Shown piece after piece: positions 8,161 to 15,340 of a DNA stretch of 34,160 nucleotides. The DNA is taken from NCBI GenBank assembly GCA_947478955.1, contig CANJXJ010000016.1, positions 1-34,160 of the forward strand. The letters run 5' to 3'. The notes under the pieces were generated by a model. The model did no database searches and was not told the origin of the DNA. It saw nothing but the letters and a program-made list of their open reading frames with translations. The first letter of the stretch is position 1; the number at the start of each line of letters is the position of its first letter. Both the position numbers and the translations under genes were made by a program. The stretch is from Alphaproteobacteria bacterium. GTDB taxonomy: Bacteria; Pseudomonadota; Alphaproteobacteria; Paracaedibacterales; CAITNM01.

Positions 8161-8306
8161 TAGGGCTTATCCTCATCTTTCATGCCATCTTTAAAGGCTT
8201 TCACACCCTTAGCCAGGTCACCCATGATTTTGGGGATTTTTCCCGCTCCAAACAACACCAACACAATCAACAAAATGATAATCAAATGGCTTGTGCTAAA
8301 TCCCAT
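8160..8306 (-). CDS. tatA: Sec-independent translocase protein TatA (short)
   Basis: A 48-aa protein: an N-terminal membrane helix ([17 protein letters not shown]), the FGxGKIP hinge (FGAGKIPKI, residues 19-27), then an amphipathic helix [15 protein letters not shown]. This is the standard TatA/E plan, but the acidic-rich C-terminal tail of usual 70-90 aa homologues is nearly absent. A good ribosome binding site (GAGGAA) lies about 10 nt upstream of the ATG. It forms the TatA pore for folded-protein export. tatB and tatC are not adjacent. The stop codon overlaps the gltX start. Confidence 0.88.
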   Translation of the reverse strand: MGFSTSHLIIILLIVLVLFGAGKIPKIMGDLAKGVKAFKDGMKDEDKP

Positions 8307-8463
8307 ATTTTAAGTTCCTCATGTGGCTAATGATATGAAATGTACAACGAATGAAGGGGGTACGTCAAAAATCGAAGTTGCCCAGTTTCCTCAATCTTCT
8401 GATTGTATAATCTATATTATGGAAAATATATGATTAGCGCAAGTTACAGGCTGAGTTAGGACT

Positions 8464-8485
8464 TGTGGAAAACTTCTGTGGATAA
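8464..8485 (-). promoter_or_regulatory. DnaA-box pair upstream of the thioredoxin gene
   Basis: The region between tatA and the thioredoxin gene holds TGTGGATAA at 8477-8485, the exact complement of the consensus DnaA box TTATCCACA. A one-mismatch copy, TGTGGAAAA, lies at 8464-8472. The rest of this roughly 220-bp spacer is plain AT-rich DNA. It may serve regulation or DnaA titration. Confidence 0.45.
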
Positions 8486-8529
8486 ATTATAACTTTAATG
8501 AAAAACTTATGTGTTACCGTTTATAGTGC

Positions 8530-9243
8530 TTGAGCTTGGCTTCCGGCTTTGCTCTAATCAAACAAAGAGTATTTTTATTGGCGTATATGTTAGCAATTAC
8601 ACCGCTATTATTTTGGGCTTGGTTAAACAATGAATCCCCGCTTGAAAAGGAAGATGTTAAGGAAGATGTTGTCGAAAATACGAAAAAAAGAAAAAGCGAT
8701 AATACCCTAGAGCAAAAAAATAAAAAAAGGCCAGGAACCAAACTAACTAAGGATAAGGCTCTGGAAATATTGTTTCAGCTTGGATTTTCAGAACTGCCAG
8801 CGCTACAGTTCCCTGCCCTAATTATTAGTATACAAAAAGAGCAACATTCTAACTTTCAGGGGATTAATTTTCTCGATACAAAAAAACCAGTTCTCCTACA
8901 TTTTTGGGCCACATGGTGTGGACCTTGTAAACGTGAGCTCCCTGCTTTTGCTGAATTTGTGAGCTCCCAAGACGTATTTGATGCTTACACAATTACTTCA
9001 GAATTAAGAACTGCTGATCCCTCCATAGCAGAAAAAATTTGGACCTATTATAACAATAACAAGATATACGGGCTTAATGTGTGCGCAGATATAGGAGCTA
9101 CTCTTTCATCTTTACTTGGCGTTAACGGTATACCTGCTACATTCTTAATATCATCTGAAGGCATTATATTAGGACGATTTTTAGGAGCTGTTGATTGGGC
9201 ACACCCAGATATGACAAATGCTTTGATGACGTATGTAAAATAA
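8530..9243 (+). CDS. Membrane-anchored TlpA-like thioredoxin
   Basis: 237 aa from a TTG at 8530; an ATG at 8587 would give 218 aa beginning MLAITPLLFWAWL. Neither has a clear ribosome binding site. An N-terminal membrane segment is followed by a charged linker (EKEDVKEDVVEN, KKRKS) and a thioredoxin fold with active site WATWCGPC in the segment LLHFWATWCGPCKRELPAF, and the cis-Pro region GIPATFLI. This is the TlpA/ResA/CcmG plan: a periplasmic reductase for cytochrome c or copper-centre cysteines. CcmF encoded about 6 kb downstream makes a role in cytochrome maturation plausible. Followed by a secreted orphan on the same strand. Confidence 0.82.
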   Translation: MSLASGFALIKQRVFLLAYMLAITPLLFWAWLNNESPLEKEDVKEDVVENTKKRKSDNTLEQKNKKRPGTKLTKDKALEILFQLGFSELPALQFPALIISIQKEQHSNFQGINFLDTKKPVLLHFWATWCGPCKRELPAFAEFVSSQDVFDAYTITSELRTADPSIAEKIWTYYNNNKIYGLNVCADIGATLSSLLGVNGIPATFLISSEGIILGRFLGAVDWAHPDMTNALMTYVK

Positions 9244-9352
9244 ATTTTGAAGTAAGATTGTCAGAAGCTGAGTAATTGTGATATCTGTTCCTCCGGCAAC
9301 AGGACCCGTGAAAGAATAAATACAAAGACAATAAACAGTAAGGGTTAAGATA

Positions 9353-10525
9353 ATGAAACCATTTTATAAAAGTGTTTCTATAGCTTTGGCTCTGAACTTT
9401 CCAGAAGCAAAGAGTGCTGACGATCATTCAACACCGCTCCATGAGGCTGACCTCCCTGTTATTGTTTATCCACCAGAAAGCATTAAGGCAACATCGGTAG
9501 CTAACGTTACAAAGCCCTCAACTTCTTTGGGTGATTGTTCTGGACGGCTTATAAGAATCGTTGAGGATAGCCTTGCGTCTTCTGCCCTACGTTATCCATT
9601 TTTTTGTTCGCAGCTTTACACACCGACTTTATCTTCTGTTTTTGTTCCCGGAGGTTTTACTCGAATTCCCTTAATTGATCCACCGTCTGTTTATTCAGTA
9701 CTCAGCTTTACAGAAAATATTCACGAATGGTTGAGCTATACTGCTGCGGTAATTAGTCCAGGGGAAGCATTTCGAATAATTGATGCACTCCCGGCTGATA
9801 GTGCAGCGAAATTAGCGGCAAAAAGTAAAATTAACGAAATGGCTGTAAAGTTTTTTGGTGGTCTATTGAAATCAACACTTTGGACATTCTCACCAGAGGC
9901 AGATTTTCCTTATCGAATAATTGATTTAAAAGGTGATGAAACCCTTTCATTTGTTGCGCACTCTGCTCCCTTGGAAGGAACAGATGCAGTGTACAATACA
10001 TTTGCGGGCAACTTATATGAGCAGCTTATTAGGGGGACTAATGACTTAACAGTCCTTGATATATTGAATGCCTCCCCTACCCCAAAAGGCTCAGTGGCTG
10101 AACATGCTATCGCTATGACGCCTCAACTTTTGGGAATTTTTGCTAGCTTTCATCGGGCATTAACAAACTTGCGTTGCAGGGCTGCAGCTTCTGTTGATAG
10201 CAGATTTTCCTTCATGCGCGCTGCAGCGCATTCATTATGTGATTTCAACCGGGCCGATACAGGTGCTGTTGGCCGGATGTGGGCATCAGCTTCTCATTAT
10301 GTTAGTGGCACATCTCTTGTGGAAAACGCTGTTGTTGCCTTAGATGGAGAGTTACGCTCCTTAAGTTCTGTGACTGTTGATGAAAGTACATTGCGTGAAA
10401 ACGCTGCACATATTGAAGCTCGTGATGCAACTCGGCTCTTTCTAAATCAACTTTTGGGCCTTTGGCTACGCCCTTTTATGGAAGATGTTAAACGTCAAGA
10501 AAGAGTTGTTATTGTCAAACCATAA
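9353..10525 (+). CDS. Secreted protein of unknown function
   Basis: 390 aa, no family recognised. The N-terminus (KPFYKSVSIALALNFPEAKSADD) looks like a weak signal peptide with cleavage after the Ala/Ser-rich segment. The body is Ala-, Ser- and Leu-rich and probably mainly helical, with no obvious catalytic motif, repeats or internal membrane segment. A Pro/Thr-rich stretch (about 30-60) precedes the folded part. A purine-rich AAGGG sits 8-12 nt before the ATG. It lies 109 bp after the thioredoxin gene, so co-transcription is possible. It ends 19 bp from the convergent RluA gene without a visible terminator. Confidence 0.65.
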   Translation: MKPFYKSVSIALALNFPEAKSADDHSTPLHEADLPVIVYPPESIKATSVANVTKPSTSLGDCSGRLIRIVEDSLASSALRYPFFCSQLYTPTLSSVFVPGGFTRIPLIDPPSVYSVLSFTENIHEWLSYTAAVISPGEAFRIIDALPADSAAKLAAKSKINEMAVKFFGGLLKSTLWTFSPEADFPYRIIDLKGDETLSFVAHSAPLEGTDAVYNTFAGNLYEQLIRGTNDLTVLDILNASPTPKGSVAEHAIAMTPQLLGIFASFHRALTNLRCRAAASVDSRFSFMRAAAHSLCDFNRADTGAVGRMWASASHYVSGTSLVENAVVALDGELRSLSSVTVDESTLRENAAHIEARDATRLFLNQLLGLWLRPFMEDVKRQERVVIVKP

Positions 10526-10544
10526 TCATTTTTATTAAAACAAA

Positions 10545-11225
10545 TTAATGCTTTTCTATAGTTTCTGTAATTCCTAATGCAACCATCGCCTTAGTAAAAA
10601 GATCAGGCAACGGCGCCTTAAGCATAATTTTCTCCCGTTTCGCGTACAACGGAACTTCCATTTCAGCACAATGCAAGCAAAGGGGGTGCTTCTCGTGCTT
10701 TATTCCATATATAGTATCCCCAACAATTGGGTGTCCAATAGCTTGCGTATGAATACGCAGTTGATGAGTACGGCCGGTTATGGGGATTAATTTTACAAGA
10801 GATCCCATTTGTGAGCTTTGTAGCACTTCATATTGGGTGAAAGCTGGCTGACCGTGTTCATCGATCTTCCCCCACCAAGAGCGTTTATCCTTTGATTTTT
10901 TAGCAATGGGATAATTAATTTCTCCGGTTTTGGTTTCAATCGTTCCATGTACCAACGCAAGATAGGTTTTTTTAATTTTTTGATGTTGAAAAAGTTCACT
11001 TAGACGTTTCAAGGCTACTTTGTTTCGGCCAAGGATTAAACATCCTGTTGTATCTTTGTCTAGCCTATGGGCAAGTTCGGGGCGTTTAGGTAGACCAAAG
11101 CGCAATTCATCTAAATAATCTTCAAGTGTTTTCATTTCTCTACCTGCACCTTTGTGAACAGGTAGCCCCGCAGGTTTATTAATGGCTAACATTAAGGCGT
11201 CTTTATAAATAACCTCAATAGCCAT
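10545..11225 (-). CDS. RluA-family pseudouridine synthase
   Basis: 226 aa from the ATG at 11225, chosen because AAAGG lies exactly 6 nt upstream; the ATG at 11231 is too close to that site. The catalytic motif is HRLDKDTTG, with Asp56 the nucleophile, plus the family start INKPAGLPVHKG and the later TGRTHQLRIH. There is no S4 domain, as in RluA (about 219 aa), which modifies 23S rRNA U746 and tRNA U32. Other RluA/C/D members have similar cores, so the target is inferred only. The gene reads away from the candidate origin region. Confidence 0.88.
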   Translation of the reverse strand: MAIEVIYKDALMLAINKPAGLPVHKGAGREMKTLEDYLDELRFGLPKRPELAHRLDKDTTGCLILGRNKVALKRLSELFQHQKIKKTYLALVHGTIETKTGEINYPIAKKSKDKRSWWGKIDEHGQPAFTQYEVLQSSQMGSLVKLIPITGRTHQLRIHTQAIGHPIVGDTIYGIKHEKHPLCLHCAEMEVPLYAKREKIMLKAPLPDLFTKAMVALGITETIEKH

Positions 11226-11314
11226 GAACATCCTTTAGGCAAAATTTGTGATAGCCACAAGAATGGATGTCAAAAAAAATGCTGTCAATGGACTATTTAG
11301 GGATTGACACAGAG

Positions 11315-11543
11315 TTATCCACATTTTTTTTCTCATTAGGTAAATCCATAGATCTTTGAAAAACTAAATAAAATTTTTTGATAATTTTTTTTAAAATCCG
11401 CAGAATAAAAGAGTTATGGGGGTGGTGCCTGTTTTTTCAGCAAAGTGAATAAACATGACAGCCAGCCTGGACCTAATATCATTATCCCCGATTTATCCAA
11501 AGATTTATCCACAGATTTTGGGGATAAGTTAATTTGTTGTTAA
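11315..11543. other. DnaA-box cluster with AT-rich tract and CtrA-type site: candidate oriC
   Basis: The 375-bp gap between the rluA-like gene and tadA has no ORF. It holds exact DnaA boxes TTATCCACA at 11315-11323 and 11505-11513. Related boxes are TTATCCCCG (11482-11490), TTATCCAAA (11493-11501) and, on the minus strand, TTATCCCCA (11519-11527). A very AT-rich tract of about 55 bp (11350-11398) could be the unwinding element. TTAA-N7-TTAA at 11529-11543, the CtrA-binding pattern, abuts the last box. Flanking genes diverge. This arrangement is typical of alphaproteobacterial origins, but no origin marker gene such as hemE or dnaA is in view. Confidence 0.55.
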
Positions 11544-11600
11544 TACTGAGTATTTTGTGCCGATATGCTACGATAAACAATGTTTTAGAATAGGTATTTT

Positions 11601-12047
11601 ATGACCAGCATTGCGATGAATTATATGTATCAGGCTTTGAAATTGGCTAAGCATGCCGTTCATCATGATGAAGTTCCTGTTGGCGCAATTTTAGTTGCGA
11701 ATGAACATATTATTGCTCAAACCCACAACCAATGTGTAGTTGACCAAAATTCCCTGCATCATGCAGAAATGTTAGCAATTCATCAGGGTATTACCCATTT
11801 GCAGACTCCATATTTGAACGAGTGCACCCTTTATGTAACCCTTGAGCCCTGCCCTATGTGTGCTGCAGCACTTGCCCAAGCAAGAATTGGGAAGCTCATT
11901 TTTGGAGCTTATGACCCTAAAAGCGGAGGCATAGAGCATGGGCCTAAAATCTTTGATCACTCTCATCATCAACCAGAAATTATTGGTGGAGTTCTAGAAC
12001 AAGAGTGTGCTGACTTATTAATAAAATTTTTTAAAGAAAAAAGATAA
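11601..12047 (+). CDS. tadA: tRNA-specific adenosine deaminase TadA
   Basis: 148 aa zinc-dependent deaminase converting A34 to inosine in tRNA-Arg(ACG). The zinc and catalytic motif is H54-A-E56, with TLEPCPMC supplying C84 and C87. The helix AAALAQARIGKLIFGAYDP is typical of TadA rather than cytidine or guanine deaminases. Length is normal. The start ATG has AGG about 8 nt upstream. The final codons overlap the U-tract of a minus-strand terminator, and the stop codon begins a tandem 19-bp repeat. Confidence 0.93.
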   Translation: MTSIAMNYMYQALKLAKHAVHHDEVPVGAILVANEHIIAQTHNQCVVDQNSLHHAEMLAIHQGITHLQTPYLNECTLYVTLEPCPMCAAALAQARIGKLIFGAYDPKSGGIEHGPKIFDHSHHQPEIIGGVLEQECADLLIKFFKEKR

Positions 12048-12073
12048 GCGCTTACTTAAGGTCTAAGCGCTTA
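12036..12073 (-). terminator. Terminator for the minus-strand secreted orphan
   Basis: On the minus strand, TAAGCGCTTA (12064-12073) pairs with TAAGCGCTTA (12045-12054), followed directly by TCTTTTTTC. This forms a rho-independent terminator just beyond the orphan's stop, whose U-tract lies inside the last codons of tadA. Confidence 0.65.
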
Positions 12074-12091
12074 CTTAAGGTCTAAGCGCTT
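12045..12091. repeat. Tandem 19-bp direct repeat built on a palindrome (about 2.5 copies)
   Basis: Unit TAAGCGCTTACTTAAGGTC occurs at 12045-12063 and 12064-12082, with 9 bp of a third copy at 12083-12091. The core TAAGCGCTTA is a perfect palindrome, so successive copies also pair as a hairpin. The repeat spans both stop codons of the convergent genes: tadA stops in copy 1, the minus-strand orphan in copy 2. Confidence 0.9.
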
Positions 12092-12878
12092 TATATACAG
12101 GCCATTCCATAAATGCTGGTACACGAGTACTTAATGCAATCAGTTCTTCATCATCCAGAGCAGGCAAAGCACCAGAAGCGTCATAAGCTCTTTTAATATA
12201 ATCAACTGCCCCTTCTAAAATTTCCTTCATCCAATGATAAAAAGCCGTTTGCTGATCAATGGCTGTGCGATCAATTATATCCATAATGCTAACTTGTTTT
12301 GATCTTGCTGCAGCTGCTCGTAATTCTTTTGCTGTCATTTTTTCAGGGGCGTCACAGTTTTTTAAAACCCCTGAGTTTTCATGGGCTTTGTAAAGGCTAG
12401 TATAGTTGTCGTTACATTTTTCTAGATTAATCTTGTTTCTGTGAAAGCAAGTTCCCAAGTTAATGAATATTGGATTTTCCTTTAATTTAAAAACAGCTGT
12501 ATTTAGAGCTGCAATAGTGTCAGCATGTAAGGCTGGATCAAATATATCTACTCCTAATATTTTCTTAAAATTACATACACCTAGTTCCATATCCATCCCA
12601 CATAGCTCATGCACATAATGTTGAAAAATACCTGTTAAAAAATATTCACTGAGCTGGGCATCTGTCCATTGGTCACCAGAGGTGTGAAAGATTCCTATGT
12701 TCCCCCTCATTGTTTTTGAATGGTAGTGAGATGTTCCAAATGTCGCTTGCATGGTTTCATCATCTAAGACTGGAAGTACTTGCTGCAATCCTGCTCCCCC
12801 TCGAGGAGCTGGTGCGGCTCCAATTAAATTACTTGAAAAGCTAAACGCAAATAGTACGTAAAATGTAATACCCAACAT
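12075..12878 (-). CDS. Secreted cysteine-containing protein of unknown function
   Basis: 267 aa, family not recognised. A signal peptide is clear (LGITFYVLFAFSFSSNLIGA, cleavage probably before APAPRGG). The mature part has five cysteines (HELCGM, GVCNF, TCFHR, EKCND, KNCDA) in its middle third, consistent with disulphides after export. The C-terminal half is predicted helical (KELRAAAARSKQ, AFYHWMKEILEGAVDYIKRAYD). The last residues, including YKALRP, are encoded in the tandem 19-bp repeat, so the C-terminus may have been altered by repeat expansion. It interrupts an otherwise plus-strand run and has its own terminator, suggesting a later-inserted single-gene unit. Confidence 0.65.
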   Translation of the reverse strand: MLGITFYVLFAFSFSSNLIGAAPAPRGGAGLQQVLPVLDDETMQATFGTSHYHSKTMRGNIGIFHTSGDQWTDAQLSEYFLTGIFQHYVHELCGMDMELGVCNFKKILGVDIFDPALHADTIAALNTAVFKLKENPIFINLGTCFHRNKINLEKCNDNYTSLYKAHENSGVLKNCDAPEKMTAKELRAAAARSKQVSIMDIIDRTAIDQQTAFYHWMKEILEGAVDYIKRAYDASGALPALDDEELIALSTRVPAFMEWPVYKALRP

Positions 12879-13056
12879 ACATGTTAATAATTTTTATTAT
12901 TAATTTTATGGTGCATGTTCTAGGTGAAAATTTTGTTAATAACCAGACTTGTGCGAAAATTATATCGAATCAATATTTTGCAATTCACCTGAGAACATAC
13001 TATCTTATAAAGTAACTGTTCAATTTATCCTGAGTTATTTGGGGGAGCTTACTTCA

Positions 13057-14541
13057 ATGTCATTTCAATTTAGGCGTCGCGGAGATGTACGCGAACAATC
13101 ACCACAACAAGAGCCATTTTTTCAAAATACAATTGGACAGCAACCATTTGTTGATTCAACGACTTATCCACAAATGGGGCCATCTCAAGGGTATGATCCG
13201 CGTGTTAATAGTGGCTTTGGGCCGCCGAACCAGGCCCACCCACAACAATTGCAAAGTATACAGCCAGGTGTTCCTGCTCAACAACATGGGCAGTCATACT
13301 TTCAGGGAAATAACGGGAATTTTTATGGTCCACCTCAAGCAGGAATGCAAGGGCATATGCAACAGCAGCCGATGTTAAGCCCTGCTATGGATCAACCCTA
13401 TGGCATGGCTCAACCACAAATGGGGCCTCAACAGCAATATCCTAGCATGGCTAATACTCAAGACGCTTATATGCATCCCGTACAAGCCAGCCAACTGGCA
13501 GGTAAGAAAAATAATTTCCAAGGATATAATCAAGCGGCGCAGGCACAAGGGCAACCGCAAAGGCAGCAGATTCCATCTGCCGGCTATGCTGCGGAAGATG
13601 TTAGATCTTTATCATTTTGGCAAGAAACCAATGCAAATTCAGGTTTTGAAGACCTTGATGAATCAGAATCTAACTCTCCTGTTCGTCTATTGGTAGCTGT
13701 TGCGGGCGTTGCCTTAATCGCAGGTCTTTCGTGGTTTGCATATAAATGGGCGAAGTCGCCAACTTCTGACACTCCGCCTCTTATTCATGCTGAACCCGGA
13801 CCGCATAAGGTTTCTCCTGAACATCGGGGAGGTATTAACATTCCTTACCAAGATAAACTCATTTATGACCGCATTGGTGATAGTAACAAGGAAGAACCTG
13901 CTGAACGGCTTCTGCCTCCTCCTGAGAAACCCTCTATGGTAAACTCACCGAACCAGCAATTCGTTGTTGATCAAAATCAGCAAAATGCTCCTCAGCAGCC
14001 AATGTATAGCGAAGCACCGGCAAGCGAAAATACAATGCCTGGCTTGCCTATACCTCAAGGAATGGCATCTCAACCGGAAAACGTACAGCCCCAGCAGCAA
14101 CCTGGAAATATGCAACAACGGCAAAACCCCAATTATATGCAACCACAGCAAAATCAAATGCAGCAGCCTCAACCTACCTCAGTTGTACCTGCGCCTGTTG
14201 TTGGTGCGCCTATGCACTCTCAGGCTAGCCAACAAGCTCCAGTCATTGAATCTGAGTCTGAGCCGGAAAATGTTACCAAACAAAAAACTGTTCCCATTCT
14301 TAAGGGGGGGTATTTTGTTCAAATGGCTACTGTTAAATCAGAAAAAGCTGCAGTTCAAGAATGGAAACGAGTTCAGGCCAAATACAATCTAAAAGGTATG
14401 AAATCGCAAATTAAAGAATCAGAAACAACTGACGGCGAAATTGTCTATCGCCTTCTTATGGGGCCATTTGATGAAAAGGTTAAGGCTTTGAAGTATGCGG
14501 TAAAAATTGATGGCACAAAAGTTGTACACATTACAGAGTAA
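13057..14541 (+). CDS. SPOR-domain membrane protein with long Gln/Pro-rich regions
   Basis: 494 aa from the ATG at 13057, chosen for the GGGGGAG site 9-10 nt upstream; the frame is open further 5' but without a good start. Order: a Gln/Pro/Met-rich low-complexity segment (about 1-180), an acidic patch (EDLDESES), one membrane helix (about 209-229, LLVAVAGVALIAGLSWFAY), a second Gln/Pro-rich periplasmic linker, and a C-terminal SPOR domain (about 418-494, GYFVQMATVKSEKAA...YRLLMGPF). SPOR domains bind glycan strands lacking stem peptides at the division septum, so a cell-division or envelope role is expected. Single-helix SPOR proteins resemble FtsN in plan only. It is 7 bp before the DUF155 gene, likely one operon. 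Confidence 0.82.
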   Translation: MSFQFRRRGDVREQSPQQEPFFQNTIGQQPFVDSTTYPQMGPSQGYDPRVNSGFGPPNQAHPQQLQSIQPGVPAQQHGQSYFQGNNGNFYGPPQAGMQGHMQQQPMLSPAMDQPYGMAQPQMGPQQQYPSMANTQDAYMHPVQASQLAGKKNNFQGYNQAAQAQGQPQRQQIPSAGYAAEDVRSLSFWQETNANSGFEDLDESESNSPVRLLVAVAGVALIAGLSWFAYKWAKSPTSDTPPLIHAEPGPHKVSPEHRGGINIPYQDKLIYDRIGDSNKEEPAERLLPPPEKPSMVNSPNQQFVVDQNQQNAPQQPMYSEAPASENTMPGLPIPQGMASQPENVQPQQQPGNMQQRQNPNYMQPQQNQMQQPQPTSVVPAPVVGAPMHSQASQQAPVIESESEPENVTKQKTVPILKGGYFVQMATVKSEKAAVQEWKRVQAKYNLKGMKSQIKESETTDGEIVYRLLMGPFDEKVKALKYAVKIDGTKVVHITE

Positions 14542-14548
14542 ATAATTT

Positions 14549-15340
14549 ATGCGTTGTACTTCATATTGTACTGGTCCTGCCTATGATATAGAGGGGGTTT
14601 TTCAGGCGTATAAATCTAAAGCAGCAACTGCACACTTTTACGATGAAGTTGTCTTTTTATCCATGGGCTCTGAACACACCATGTGTGTATTTGCCTATGG
14701 AGCGGTTGTCTTTTGGGGGTATACCTCTATAGAAGAGCGCGATGCCTTGACAACTTTGGGTCTTTTCTTAAGATCACCACAAACTCAAATCCAAGAAGAT
14801 ACCTTTGTTTATGAATATGGCATTGAAACCATTATTGAGGAGGAAGAAGATCGAATTATTCTTCAATCCGAAGACCCGCTTTTAAAGCTTTCATTGTCTT
14901 ATGGGCTATCTCAATCTGCAAAACTCTCCGCCTTTGAACACGAAGTTGATAAAACAATTCAACAAACCAGACATTTACCTGCAGAATTGGCTGAAAAGGG
15001 AAAAATAAGCCTTTCCCGTAAAAAAATATCTCAATACATTGGAAAATTGTTTAGTCAAAAAAACCTTATCAACCTTGAATCATTTGCTCTGGATACCCCT
15101 GAGTTTTTTTGGAAACGCCCACGCTATGAGCCATTTTACCAGCTTTCGGTAGAATTTCTTGATATTCAAGTCAGGTTGAATATTTTGAATAGTAAACTAA
15201 ATGTGGTTCATGAATTGTATGAAATTTTGAGCAATGAATTAAAGCACGCCCATTCTTCATTTTTAGAATGGGTAATTATTATTTTGATTATGGTTGAGGT
15301 TTTAATCTCAATTCTTAAAGACTTCCTACAATGGATTTAG
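14549..15340 (+). CDS. RMD1/YagE family (DUF155) protein
   Basis: 263 aa. The DUF155 hallmark is the C-terminal half: FFWKRPRYEPFYQLSVEFLDIQ, then NILNSKLNVVHELYEIL and a membrane helix (LEWVIIILIMVEVLISIL, about 240-257). The N-terminal half is a mixed alpha/beta domain with an acidic run (EEEEDR). Eukaryotic relatives include yeast RMD1 and mitochondrial RMND1, which is an inner-membrane protein needed for mitochondrial translation; the bacterial role is not established. It overlaps the start of ccmF by 10 bp and follows the SPOR gene by 7 bp, so the three are probably co-transcribed. Confidence 0.85.
   Translation: MRCTSYCTGPAYDIEGVFQAYKSKAATAHFYDEVVFLSMGSEHTMCVFAYGAVVFWGYTSIEERDALTTLGLFLRSPQTQIQEDTFVYEYGIETIIEEEEDRIILQSEDPLLKLSLSYGLSQSAKLSAFEHEVDKTIQQTRHLPAELAEKGKISLSRKKISQYIGKLFSQKNLINLESFALDTPEFFWKRPRYEPFYQLSVEFLDIQVRLNILNSKLNVVHELYEILSNELKHAHSSFLEWVIIILIMVEVLISILKDFLQWI

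Noticed and set aside
8498-8533. 11-codon leader-like ORF (MKNLCVTVYSA) whose stop overlaps the TTG of the thioredoxin gene
   Set aside because: No ribosome binding site, no attenuator hairpins, and the TTG start itself is uncertain.
12949-13056. 36-codon upstream extension of the SPOR protein
   Set aside because: It starts at a TTG without a ribosome binding site, whereas GGGGGAG precedes the ATG at 13057.
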